This document shows positions 47,801 through 60,700 of a stretch of DNA of 64,000 nucleotides, piece after piece. Below the pieces are notes generated by a model, which saw only the letters and a list, made by a program, of their open reading frames with translations, was not told the DNA's origin and did no database searches. The stretch spans positions 1 to 64,000 of the forward strand of contig JAHQIW010007201.1 of assembly GCA_019055375.1 (NCBI GenBank). Direction: 5' to 3'. The translations under genes were made by a program, and so were the position numbers. The number at the start of each line of letters is the position of its first letter. The stretch's first letter is position 1. The stretch comes from Parelaphostrongylus tenuis (taxonomy: Eukaryota; Nematoda; Chromadorea; Rhabditida; Metastrongylidae).

Positions 47801-48879
47801 TCACTATACAGTACTGGGAATAACATACACAATAAAGAAAGTGGGTCTCATTTTCTTGACCTCGCAAAGACCCCCGATACGGCAACGTCGGAAAAGACTG
47901 GTATGGAAAGGCTAATAAATCTCAGGATCATATTAAGGTGCCAAAATGGCAGCGGACTGAAGTAAAGGCCTTTACCAGTGACGCACGTACACTTGAATAC
48001 GAATCCTCTGTGCACAATCTTATAATGCACCTTTTGCGAACGATTAGGGTCAATATGACTCTTAGTTGAGCGCGCCGTTCGGACGGGCTACGAAGAGTGG
48101 TGCTTACTCCAATACAAATTCGGGTTGATATGCAGCTCTCAGAGGAACATCGCCATCAAAAAACGATAGAATATCACTGATGAGGGTCTTGTATCAATGA
48201 TCTTACCAAGATTAACGCTAATGCTTCCATATTCAAAGGGAAAAACAGATCGTTGCTAAAGAGTATATTTCCAACCGTTATCGAATAATTTTTCCTATCT
48301 TCTTGATATTTTGTAATAAATCGATAGTAATAAAAGTTCTGATTCTACTACTAAGCTTGTTATTTGAAAACAATTCCACAGTAGGTTTTAATGTTATATA
48401 AAAGATTACGTTTAGCAATCCCATTCCAAGTTTTCTGATTCATAGCGGATTTTTTGGGATTATACAGTTGAATTTTAATTCTTACAATTTTTTGTCAACA
48501 GAACCTAAATCATCAGTAAAAGAAGTGTTGTAGACGTATTTCTGGAAAAAATAACGCCAAACTATCTTACAAATCCTTACTTTTGAAAACAATGACACAT
48601 GCAATCGCATCATAAGGATTGCGCGTGAGCTTATTTTTTTACTTTATTTTTTTCTAAAAAAAAACCTGTTCCACTAGATTGATAGTTTTTATTCGATAGT
48701 CGAAATCAAATAAATTTGGACGGTGTATTTTCTTTCTCAAATGGCTTGTATTTTGCCCCGCAACAGTTGAAATGAAATGTTGTTTCACATTTGAAGATTT
48801 CTCACTGATTAGGTTTCTATAACATTAAAACATTCGATAGTGCAAATATCAGCAATTGCAAAGGCATAGTTTATTTTTG

Positions 48880-49510
48880 AAGACGACTCCTCAGAGATCT
48901 GGAACAGTCAGAAGAACATTGGTCTTCGCACTGCAAAGGGTGAGATTTCGCGATGTTGGCCCCAAATCACCGTGTCTTCAGCAACATATCAACAAACTGC
49001 GAAACGTAGTCTTCTTTTTATTGCCACAGTACAATAAGGAGTCATTTTCGAAAACAAAGTTGTTGTGGAAATGATCGAGGTTTGAACAGTAGAAAAAATT
49101 TTTGAAAGTCTAGCGAGAAAACTTTGTTGGGCGAGAATTACTTGAGTGAGAAAGATATTTTTATTTTCAGTGTTAGAGCGTACTAAGGAAGCCATTTAAA
49201 AAGTAAGGCATGCCTAGAATTTTCTAGATCTAAGCTATCGAATCGCTTTGATAACTCTGGAAAAAACCAGATAACGCGTTCTTGCCAAAAGGTCAAAACA
49301 GGATGCGTCCATCGAATATGATCCAAATTTGCGAAATCTAATCTTCTTTTGACTGTAACAGCACTCCGAAAAGTCCTTTCCAAAAAGCAAGTGCATTGTT
49401 GAAATTGCTAAAATTCGCCCTATATAATGATTATTGACTGCTTATGAGAAACCTTCATCCGGTGAGAAATATTTGAATGTGAAACAGAATATTCTTTCAA
49501 CTGCTACAGC
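48880..49510. repeat. degenerate ~150 bp repeat array I
   Basis: Units marked by ...CTGTAACAG(C)..AAAAG..TTTTC.AAAA.CAAGTGCATT.TTGAAATT. followed by ATCTAAGCTATCGAATCG..; partial units start near 48895, 49020, 49345 and 49500. The same marker occurs at 51845-52300 and 58770-59620. Confidence 0.6.
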
Positions 49511-50027
49511 AAGAAAACAGGCCATTCAAAGAATAACATACGTCGCTCAAATCTACTTGATTTTAGCTATCGAATGATCATTGTACCACTTTACAAAAAT
49601 ATAAAATACAATTACCAAGACCGACTGTCTATTGACCTCCGCATGCTTCAATGTAATTCGTGATTTTCTTCTCTGAGCCAAACAGAATAAATCATAAAGA
49701 AATAATAATAATAAAAAATAATAAAAAATATTCGAAAAATAATAAAAGAAAAACAAAAAATACATTTTTGCCAACGGGCAAAGAGGGTGGAGATGACGGG
49801 AAGGAATCGTTACACCTCTATCTCTTCTTCCCATACCACAACTATGAATAAAAAAATTCGAACGAAATTACGCTTTGATCTGAGAAATTGGAATCTAAAG
49901 TGCACTGTTAATCAAAAAAATTTTGAGAAATTATGATGAATTGGGATCGCATGCAATGAGCAACACTATTTTTGAAGAACTATTTATTGTTTTCCGATTT
50001 TCAAACAATACGATGAATTATCTTTGA

Positions 50028-50315
50028 GAGCGCATGTGGCGCAGTGGTTAGAGGTGTTCTGCGTCGCACACGAGATCAATGGTATGGTTCAATCTCGCCC
50101 TCATGGCTCACCAAGCCATCCATCCCCCTGGGATAAGTGAATCGGTACCAAACTGGTCTCAGACTTGTTTGGGGATAAGCAGCACTGACTCAGTTTAGCG
50201 GAAGGCCACCGCGATTCATTGTAAAGGCCAGATATGTATTCAATCACCTCAAACGAAGTTAAAAATTGAAGACTACTGCATGGTGCATCCCTTAGGGATT
50301 AATCAACGCCGAAAG
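50028..50315 (+). repeat. SINE-like repeat family A, copy 3
   Basis: GAGCGCATGTGGCGCAGTGGTTAGAGGTG (clear tRNA-type A box) then GGTTCAATCTCGCC (B box) and the shared body ending GCATGGTGCATCCCTTAGGG. Confidence 0.87.
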
Positions 50316-50684
50316 CTTGTCCTTTTAGCTTCTTATAATGAATTTTATGCACTTCATGCAATAAAATATACGGAAACTGAAGGAAAAAGGGCAAGTTTAC
50401 CTTAATTGTGGATATGTATGAATAAAATTTTGTAAAAATGTTGGATAATTGTTCTAAATATAGCCTTTTCATAAATACTTGGTTGTTCTCCTCAAAAGTG
50501 TGAATTATGTATGGAGAATCTACGTTATTTCGAGTAAAAAAACCTTATTGAAGTCCGTTCTATCATATTTGACCATTTACTGACACAAAAATCCCATTTA
50601 ATGGGGAAAAAGGTATAAAATTCATTAGCAGCCTAGCAGGTCAGCCTTGAAGCAGGTGCTCGCGGCCTCCCTTGGAGCCCCCCG

Positions 50685-50865
50685 ACCCGTTCGCCAGCCA
50701 AAATGGCGCCGTCCACAAAGGGATATGGTGCGACGTTATCGGCCTGGCTGAGGCGAAAAGACGCCATTTATTCCCTGATGTCTACCACACAGGAAAAGAG
50801 TTGATCCTCGAAGCATGCAGTAGTAGAGGAATTGGCTTCATTGATGTTTTTTTAAAACAAATCTG
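50685..50865 (+). pseudogene. RTE-like retrotransposon endonuclease fragment
   Basis: Reads IWCDVIGLAEAKRRHLFPDV, YHTGKELILEACSSRGIGF, the N-terminal endonuclease segment of RTE-type elements (family: I..DVIGL.E.RRR......TGEEL.LG.CDSRGVGG). It is not contiguous with the copy at 32286-34830. Confidence 0.75.
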
Positions 50866-51839
50866 ATCATGAATATAAATTTATTCGAACCACCAGCGAA
50901 CCGTAGACATATTTGAGTTCATTTAAGAAGCATCCAGTTAGGAATCTTATAGTCGCACAAAACACACACCAGGCGTTCAAGCGGTGTAATGACATAACGG
51001 TAAGCATTTCTATATAAAAGTAGTATCTTTCCAGGATTATAAAACCTTTGTTCAAGAAGAAATTCAAAGCATTTCGTAGAAATTCCAAAACGTTATATTC
51101 AATCCGCAAAGAAGATAGTGTTGTGACACGTATGACTCCCTACCCTATCTCAAGCTAATCACTGGTACATTTTTCTTGTCGTGCAGGGATATTTAAACAG
51201 AATTTCTCGTTGGATAAGGATTTTCTATCAGGATTTTAGCAATTATTTGAAAGCATAAGTCCGGAAAATCTAAAAATTTACTTAGCTTCTCAGAAACCTT
51301 TGTACAGCGTTGCAACATTTAAAATAAACTTATGTTTCATACCCGTTGCTCATTATTGCGCTTATATTTCGCACAACAGAGCTCTCCCCTCAGAAGACTA
51401 GTAGCCTTTTGAAGGCGTAAGCTTTGACGATCCCAGCATTATGCATGTTTCTTGAAAATTCGTCATGCTCCACTGTAGGAGGAGAACTAAGAATGAACTT
51501 CAAACACACTGGGCACTTCTTGTTTTTTTTTGTTTTTATGGTGTGTGAGTAGCGTGGATTGGTGACACACTTGTGCAACACCTTCACATGTGCTGCGTGA
51601 TCTTGTTGCTTAATTCATGATTTTTTTCCGTCTTAGGCAAACCTCTATACAAAGTACATGATTTCAATACTTCATCGCCTCTAATGTTCAAATGCTTCTT
51701 GTGCAAAGGCTTAGGCTGCCCAGGCCGAGGCTCAGAAGCCAAAGCCCACAGAACGATGAAACGAAATTTTCTTGTACAATTTTGATATGAAACACCTGGA
51801 TATCTCCTCGAAATGGAGAGAAATTTTCAATTGAATAAC

Positions 51840-52300
51840 GAAAATGAGCACCATTTTATTTTGCTGCTACAGTGCTATAAAAAGACGTACCTGAAAAACA
51901 AATTTACTTTTGAAATCTCCACATTTAGGCTATTCAGTGATCATTAGTACTTCAAAGGAAAGGCTCTGTCTTGCAAGAAATAAACGCGATAACGCTGTAG
52001 CGGGTCTAAAACACAATTTTTTTCCCTGCTACAGCGCTGTAAAAAAACTTTTCAAAAATTAAGTGCACTTTTAGAATTTCATAGGCTGACGCTATTCTAT
52101 GGTTAGTAACAGTTTAGAGGAAGAGCTCTGGCCTGCGAATTATGCGCACGATACTGCGCCACGTAGGCGAAACGTAATTTTATTTTAGTGCTGCAGCGCC
52201 AAAAGAGCCTTCCTAAAAAACAAGTGCATTTTTTGATTTCTTAAGACTTCGCTTTGCAATAATTAGTAACAATCCATTGAGAATTCTTTGTCAAAAAAAA
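51840..52300. repeat. degenerate ~160-170 bp tandem repeat array II
   Basis: Three successive units are recognised by TTTTGCTGCTACAGTGCTAT AAAAAG (about 51852), CCCTGCTACAGCGCTGTAAA AAAAC (about 52025) and AGTGCTGCAGCGCCAAAAGAG (about 52183). Each is followed by AAGTGCA(C)TTTT..ATTTC. Confidence 0.72.
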
Positions 52301-52738
52301 GATGTATCTTCAAAAATAGCTGCCCGAATTTTTCTGATCTAAGCTAGTTACATTGATGACTCATCTGAGTCGTTATGCGGCTGGTGTCGATTAAATAACT
52401 GCAGGTCTCATAAAGAACGAACCAATGAGTGTTTAGAAAAGATTTTTATAAAGCGAAAGAAAATTTATCGATCACTTTTCTCTTTTGAAGTTAGGTACTT
52501 AACTGAGTAGATTAGTGTCAAGCTGGCCTTTTCGAACTCTGAATAAATCAAAATCGCCTAACATCAGCCAATACTGTACTAAATAAAAATTGTTGTTAAC
52601 AACTTCGTCTCTGCTCATCAGAAAACAATGAATTTTTATTAGTGCCAAGCTTATCGAAAAGGCGATTTTCCCAAGGTAACTTAATGTAATAATTGCAACT
52701 GCACACATCGTCTACTCTGTTCTCTTCAAAATCTTGGA

Positions 52739-53473
52739 ATGATCGCGCTAGGGCGCTCCCAGGTCTTCACCACAAGTGAAATGAAGTCACGAGCCATTGT
52801 GGATTTAGGGGAATTTTCCATAATAGTCTATCATAGATTTGCCACTTATGCAGGAATTGAAGACTCACTTGACCCAGAACGGAATTCAATCACTAACTTT
52901 ACTAGTACTACTGAGCAGCGGCTGCGCTTCCCACGCCTCACACTTTCCAAAGCAAATGATAATCACAGTAATTCATGGAATTGCACTCACCAGCTGACTG
53001 ATTCGGTAGATTTGGTGTCCAATCAAAGCCGTCAGAAAGAATCCCGTGTTGCAAAAACACTAATGGCCTTTTTTCTGAGGCGACTCCTAGGAAGTGTATT
53101 CAATAAAGCATTTCAAACACGAGACCGATTGGCTTATCGATCTCTACACATGATATCAGTCTCTATGGGAAACCGTACTCGGAGCTCATGGAGGGAATAT
53201 CTAATAAAAGCTAAAAAGAGGCTAAAGAAAGCTTCTATATGTAAATTGAACCTTCTTGAAGGCGCCCATGTGGTATCCGGTGAATTTCGAGGATGTAGTC
53301 GTCTTCAGTTCTTACTAGGTGCACTTCTGATGGATAACCGAAATATCGCGCGACTTCTGGCTATAAATGGAGATGACAAAATATCCCATACAAAATACAT
53401 CTGCAGATTTCTAATAATGGTAATAATAAGAATAAGAAGAAGTGAGATAATTGGACTGACGACGGTCATATAA
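52739..53473 (+). other. orphan 244-codon open frame
   Basis: The longest open frame in the window, starting MIALGRSQVFTTSEMKSRAI and ending SEIIGLTTVI before TAA. Moderately basic with a Leu/Arg-rich middle (MAFFLRRLLGSVFNKAFQTR). I recognise no family, signal peptide or membrane helix, and saw no strong splice partners. It could be a single-exon gene, a remnant of an unknown element or chance. Confidence 0.3.
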
Positions 53474-55624
53474 CATTCTGGATCGATACTTAGTGTTGGA
53501 TTTGTAATGAGAAGAAGTGAAATGATGGGCATCACGAGAATCCAACAACTTGATCGATGCCGCATGTCGATCAAACAGCCAACAATCACTAAAATTCTCC
53601 TCTCTTCCTACGATATTCTTCACCAGATGTGAAAAAAACATCGATAACGAAGATGAATGAGGAAAAAACTGGAAAGGATTTTTTATAGTTTTAAGCGCTA
53701 AAAAAATGTCGAGCCTTCACCGTTTTCTGATCATAATATATGAGTAGTCGAGATGTGAAACCTTAAAAAATGAGGAGGAGCTTATATTGTCACGTGGCGT
53801 ACACGACTCGTTACAAAAAGGACTGATTAGATAATACCACAGTGGAGAGCCAGCTAGTGAACATAGGAAACCACCTGAAAACTACGTCAAAATCCGAACG
53901 TGACGTGCAATAGTTACGCTTCATGTGAAGAATATTTCGAACTGATAATTTTGTTATTTCTACTGCTTTGTAGCGGAGGCATGATGCTATAGAAATCCAT
54001 CTAAGAGTATTTCATTGTAAGCAGAACATTCGACACCAAGCGCAAGTTGAGCTCGCGTTTCTCCATATCGGGGCGAGTTCTACCACGACGTCCCCATTGC
54101 CAGAGCTCTGCTACTACATTTTTGGTTATAAACTTGTAGCCGTCTACAGTGAACCTTCAACGGGTTTAGTCGGGTAAATATATGTCAGCATGCGCATATG
54201 ATGCCGAATGTTTTGTATACTATCTTCTAGATGAATATTTATGGCATCATACCACTATCAATTGCAGGATGTAGAAATCGTTTGTACTATGCATTTCATA
54301 GCTGTCGGATAGTTGACTATGATGCCGATACGAGCTTATCCGATCAAATTCGCTAAAGGTTCATTACAGACAGCGGCAATAGTTTATATTGAAGGAAGAT
54401 TGGTAGCAGAGCGACGACATTTGTGGCTTTGTGGTAGCATACCTACCAATATGGGTGGAACGCGGGTTAAGCTCTCGCGTGATGTTGATGCTTTGCATGC
54501 CCAATACTCTTAGTGAAGGTTCGAACTAATTTATTTTTCATATTCTAAACCATCCTCGCTACGTGGCAAGTTTTCTTTTGAAAAAAAATCAACGTTAAAT
54601 GCAATCAAGTGCAATTCGTAACGATAATGTATCTGCATAGCGAGGTGTGTGGTCAGTTGAATCACAAAGATTCTGGAAAACTTATATGGAAGTCTATCAA
54701 AACATAAATGTATTACCAAAGAGTTCAACAAGACAACTTATGTCTCAGACTTTTAGAAGGATAGCACATAAAAATGGGACGATACTCACATCACTTAGGC
54801 GAACACAGGCAATTGAGCAGGAGGAGGACTAGTGGCGTACAGGCTCCAATTACTCAATCACTGACCGACGTGATTACAGTGACAGGCGGCACCTGATGCT
54901 TTGATGTGCCAACTGTTCGCTCATATAGGTTTTTTGACTTTGAATGTTGAGGTTACCAATAAGAGCACTAGAGCAAGTAAAAAGAGAAATTTAACGTTTG
55001 CTGGATGCGAACAGGTTAGAGATGCTATCCAAAATATGCGACTCCGAGAGTGCAGCAATGTCCGCCCATTCTTAAACCTTCTCATGAGGTTAGCTAATGA
55101 ATCCAGGAAGTTTACGAGTGCATAAAAGTAGCTACTGATCTTTGAATTCATTCACTCCAGCATTGTGTCAAGCTTCAACTTTTCGTAGTATGGAGTTCAT
55201 ATGCACGATGCACGAAAATCTGCCCCTCAAGGCGCCTGTCACCTGTCACCTGACCTTCTGAAGGGCTTTCTGCATTATAAACAGGTGTCGAGACTCTCAC
55301 CTCTGCTTTCTCGCCCACATTCGCCTAGCAAGTTTTACAAGTAAGAGGTACAGAAAGAGCGCCATTTTCCTCTTTAGAAATTTTTGAAAAGAAGTCTGGC
55401 AGTGGTCCTCCTATTATGCGCTCGATATCAGGAAAAATACTGTTGCTGCAGCCTTTTGTCCACTAGTTGCCGTTTAAAACGCAACACCCGTTCGGCCCAC
55501 ATGATTTCTGACGTTCTCGAGTGTGCAGCGGAGCCTTTAATCATCGATCATAGGCTTAGGACGGAATATCGGTTTCCTTATCCTTCTCGAGGGGACATTC
55601 ATTGAGGTTTAATCAAATCAACAT

Positions 55625-55810
55625 GATCCGTCTCACAGTGTGTTTATTTTCCTCACTGAGTGGATTCCAAGACTTCTAGCATTCAATTCGTTCTTCGTCC
55701 TCTTTTGGGACGTCATAGACTGCTAGCTAAACAAATCTCCGAGGATTCTCGAGGGCAGCCTGACTGTGGCGTTCAACGGATGATCATTGTTGACTGCTTA
55801 CAAGTGTTGA
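55625..55810 (-). repeat. SINE-like repeat family C, copy 5
   Basis: CACAGTGTGTTTATTTTCCTCACTG, AGACTTCTAGCATTCAATTC, CGAGGATTCTCGAGGGCAGCC and GACTGTGGCGTTCAACGGATG match copy 2 in the same orientation; the A-box head is degraded. Confidence 0.75.
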
Positions 55811-57631
55811 AGGGTGTCTCTCCCCATTGAAGCGTTTATAAAGTATGAGAAAAATGAAAAGCAGTCACATCGAACACTCGATGTTTTTATCCACTTCCAT
55901 TTTTGTCCCAGTACATCAAATGACGCTATTCGATGACAAATGCTGAAAAACTTGGTTCTTGGTTCGATCTCATGACATGCTGTCCAACTCTTCACCCTCC
56001 TATGTTTGGCTGATTGGTGTTGGACTTCTTTGAAAGAATAGAAACAGATATAGGTCGATAGGTCATCGCAACTAAATGTATATTTCACATATGCATTCAT
56101 TCTGCCTTGTGATGTTATGAATTGAGTCAGATACCTAGTTTTCTATAAAAAATTGAGTTGTAAAACGACAAAATCTTGTAGAATATTTATTAGTCAACAG
56201 TTAGAAAGGTATGGTATCACACATTGGTCATTTGACTGATGAGAAGAAGACACACAGTAACACAACAAATACGGATTGGAATTGCACTTATTTATCGATT
56301 AGATGTCAAAATACACGTTCTATTATCACGTGTATTGAAATTTAAATGCTTGTGAAATACAAAGGATCATAGGATCAGAGGATCATGTGGGATTCAAGTG
56401 AGGCTCGAATAATTTTTGCACTAATCACGGAAATTCATGAAACAAAAATTTGTAAATAGAAATTTCTTATAGAACGAGGAAAGAGTAAAATTTTAGGAAC
56501 ACTGGAAAGAGAAGGAAAGACGCTGAATGATTGCACATCAAATGAAGAAAAACAAATGTTAAAAAAACATATCGATCAAACAAGAAGTTATTTACAACTC
56601 GCATCACAGTTTTAGAATTTGGAACATTATGTCTTATTTTAACAAAACGATTAGATGGTAATCACAATGGAAAATGGTATAAATGCGCCCATGTCACCTT
56701 GTAACGAAATTGGCAAAACGCTAAAAAAAATTGAAGAAAAACGTTCCCTACTACTTTGTTTATTGTAGTGAACCAATGACCATAATAGAATCAAGCATAC
56801 AAACTTAGATGACTACTTACTGTCGACTGTCTTTCCAATTTCGGCCATTAAATTCGCTGCCCTAGTTAAGTGAGAGAAGCTTCGTTAAGCCAGTAGAGGG
56901 TGGGGAGCAGTGCCAAAAACATTGCATGAATGCTACTCAATGTGGTGGATTCTATTCTAATAATGATTTTGCTAGAGCAGTCATTATGGCCCATAAAATC
57001 ATATTAGTGTGCTCCAATATACTATTGTGTAGCCGTAGACTCTCAGTCAGTAATGAAATCGAACAAAGTGATATAGGCGACATTATTCATTGAGAACCCC
57101 AACATGTAAAGATAACAAACTACTCATGTGAAAGACAATAATGAAAGACATTTATGAATAGCACTATCGTTATTATTATTAAGTGAATTCTCAGGTTGAG
57201 AGAAATATATGCTTTTCATGACAGATTGTTGAAATGCCAGTGTAAATAGGAGCAACTTGAAAAGTAAAAAACATCAGCGTCACTATATTTCTTTCGATTT
57301 GGCAGCATAGAAGAGGTTGTTGTATAAATTTTATTTGGCACACTCTGACGTTACGTTTGAGACGTGTTCCAGTCTTCCAGTGAAGAAAATTCAACTCGGT
57401 GCGACTACGAAAACCCACGACGCGAGGGTGAATGACTGGGGCTATTAACTAGGATCAGTCGGCTTCCAAAAAGACGTAGACATCAAAATATTGGTCGAAC
57501 AAAAGTTGTACAATAACCTCATGCAAGCGGATAATCTTTGAAATACATACTAATTATTAACGGTGAGATTAAGTGAAAGTCGATTCAGCAAGCTGCGTCA
57601 CGGTCTTCAGTGTGATCAGTACAACGAGGTT

Positions 57632-57730
57632 TCAGCGAATTATTGTTGATTGTATTAGATGGTTCATAAATAACGCCACGGCTTGTGGATTTGATGCTCG
57701 GTCACATTGCATGAAACGAACTGCTTGCTC
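57632..57730 (-). CDS. coiled-coil gene last exon
   Basis: Acceptor TCAATTTTTAG; reads EQAVRFMQCDRASNPQAVAL and FMNHLIQSTIIR followed by TGA. Phase 0 entry matches the previous exon. Confidence 0.68.
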   Translation of the reverse strand, partial: EQAVRFMQCDRASNPQAVALFMNHLIQSTIIR

Positions 57731-60700
57731 CTAAAAATTGAAGAAATATGAATTTCACCATCTACCAAGTGTGGACTATTGAAAATCAGAGTGCGAATCG
57801 TTTAAAATCACAGATTGCGAAGAAAATAGGAAACTCAGAATTTTGGATTGACTATGGACATATAAAGTAGAAGATATGCATGAGCAATCTAGATAACAGT
57901 TTCTACCCAATTTAGAAACTTATAAAATAGATCGACATAGCGTTCTTTCACGATTCATTTACACACTTGGAACTTACTTGACAGTCAAGTAGCCGTCTAT
58001 GAAGCATCTCTGTCTGTTCTCGTAGTGTACGAGTTTCCGCCTCAAGGGCTCGCAGTGCTGCCTCTGCAGATGAGATTTGGGCTTGAGCTCGAACGGCTTC
58101 CGTCTGGAATTGATGATGTGGTGAAGTAATGTTCATATAGGATGTAGAAATCATTTCCGTTAACCGGTCTCCAGTTTCAGAGTTTGTGGAAAAGTTTTTT
58201 GATGATTTTTAAAGCCTGAGTAACTAGCAACTGTTCAATAGATTTAATCTCAAAAAAAAATTTAAAGTTGTTCTTTACAATATATCTTATTATTATTATT
58301 TAAGCCAACAAGTCGTGTGGTCTGTTATGAGCTCTTGCGCAGTCCGATACACGTGTATCGGTCTTGCAGCCTCGTCAGTTGGACAGGCCTTTCGCCTTTA
58401 ACCAATCCTCTTGGGGGAACATGCATCCCTCTATAGAGAGCTAGGTGACGACGAACGATTTATCAATCGCCGTCAAGCGAAAAATCACAAAATCGACCTT
58501 TTCGACACTCGATTGCTCTTAGCTGGTATTTTTGAAATATTTTGCAGTTTATTTTGAGTGTTTTGTTAGGATCACGCTCAAATTCAATATATCTTATAAT
58601 TATTATTGACGCCCTGGCTGACGAGGCTGCAAGGTCGAAACACGTGTATCGGGCTGTACAAAAGCTCATATCAGACCACATGACATGTTGGCTCAAATAA
58701 TAATTATGGAGTATATTAAAATTTGAGCGTGGTCATAATAAGACACTCGAAATGAACGGTACGACGTGCTTTATTTTTGAAACGGCTTTTTTGCTGCGCT
58801 ATAACAGAAAAAAATAAAAATTTTTTGCTCATTCAAACGTTTCTCGCTGTCCAAAGCTTTTTCCATAGACTTTTAGTAACCAAAATGAAATTAGTTTCCA
58901 AAAAAAAAACTTTTCTTGAACTGTAACAGTCAAAAGAAGATTTGGTTCCGCAAATTTAGTTTATCTCCATAATCCGCACCTTTTTCGACCATCTGAGAAA
59001 AACGCCCTTTTTGATTTTTCTCAAGTCTTAGAAATTATCTAATAGCTCAATTCTCAAAATTTCAATTGTATATTTTATTTTCAAAACGGCTCTATTATGC
59101 GCTGTAACAGAGAAAATGACATTTGTTTCTTATTCAAACATTTCTCGCTGAACAGAGTTTTTCCTTCAAACTTTCAGTATCCATTCGATAGCTTGAATCT
59201 TGTCAATTCCAATAATGTACTTGGTTCTCAAAAAAGACTTCTTAGTGCCCTGTATCAGTCAAAAGAATATTAAGTTTCACTCAACACAACATTCACACCA
59301 AACCATCGTGCTTTGGCGGTATGTGCATAGAAATTTCGCAACATGGCTGCTAAGCCACAGAGCTTTTTCTGGTGCCAATTTTGCAATACCCAAAATTCTT
59401 TTGATTAGCACAGTGCACTATAGATCGTTTTAAAAAACCAAATGCATCATTAAAATCGGCGAGATTTATATCACCGAATGGTTTCCAAAAATTCAGAGGA
59501 AAAGCCTTGGTTAGCGGGAAATGCTCGAATGAGGAACATAATTTTACTTTTGCCGCAATAGCGCAATAGTACAGCCATTTTGAAAGTAATTTAGATCACT
59601 CGAATTCTTTTAATGCAAGCTATTGTATAACTACTTAGGATTCAAAAACAACAAAAAATTACTTTTACACGTATTGGTGAAAGAGAGACCGGATAACGGA
59701 AAAGCACAGGCTGTTATATTCATACTTGGACCATGTTATATGGCTTGCGATTAATAACAAATCTCATTGCACAACGATGACAATAGTGCATGACTTTATA
59801 GTGAGTATTTACCTATTTTTTTCATGAAATCACAGGTCACACAGAAATCACTATGGATCTTGCTGCAACCAGTGATTTAATAGAGAGCCTAGAACTGGTT
59901 TTCGCAATCACCGCCCAATCGTCTTCTCTTAGAAAATGGAAAAATACTCAGAAAGCGCTCAAGGAATTCTAGTCAAAAGCTTTTAGAGGAGTGCCATACT
60001 AATGATCTGTTCATTGACCGTGTGAGACCTAATCGGTTGAACAACTCTGATGTTAGAGTATGAGAATAGGTCAAACAATAATTCGTTATATCTTTCTTAT
60101 CAACTGTTCTTGAACTTCCTTAAAACAATATAATGTGATAACATATCTTAAGCTTTTCATGAGATCTGTTATGGCACCTCTAGTGGTAGACGTACGTCAC
60201 GGCTTATTCTAGCAAGCCTCTTCAGTAGCACGCGTCTTTCGAGTTTTCAAAAGCAGCAGTCGATAAGAAAGGCATTACATCATAATAAGTTGGAAAGTTC
60301 TAGGAGACTTGTAAAAAATTGAAAATTCATGCATGAATTCCAAACAAAACCATGATAATTAATCTGCAAGAGAAAAGGCCATCGTTTTCTACGACTTTCT
60401 GTCATCGGTCCGCCCAAGTTTCGGATCTGTGTCGAAGTACCATTCATTCAACTTCGAATTAAAGAACACTTGGCGTGCTTCTTCAACTTCATCGAACGAT
60501 TCAGTGAGTTTGTACGGATCTTGCCATGGCTTCCTGTGGACAAAGTTAAGTTAAGTTAAGCTGGTGAAGATGAGTCACAACAGTTGTGTGAAGAACATCA
60601 AGTTTGGTTCCCAAATCGCGAACACTTGACGACTGTTCATCTTCCAAAGCAGCAAATTTTAGTTGTTTAACTTTGTTGGACGTCCTGAACGAGGCTGGTC

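Larger units (their letters stand above)
45313..57631. other. intergenic region without a confident gene
   Basis: Between the first recognised lipase exon and the last exon of the coiled-coil gene. The missing 5' lipase exons may lie here, but no oxyanion HG or N-terminal DGY motif was found. It contains mariner, SINE and RTE fragments, degenerate ~150-170 bp repeats and the 244-codon frame, each listed separately; the remaining stretches show nothing recognisable. Confidence 0.55.

Noticed and set aside
49553..49834. 93-codon minus frame rich in Phe/Tyr/Leu
   Set aside because: Arises from an AAT/AAA-rich low-complexity stretch (49680-49760) on the opposite strand.
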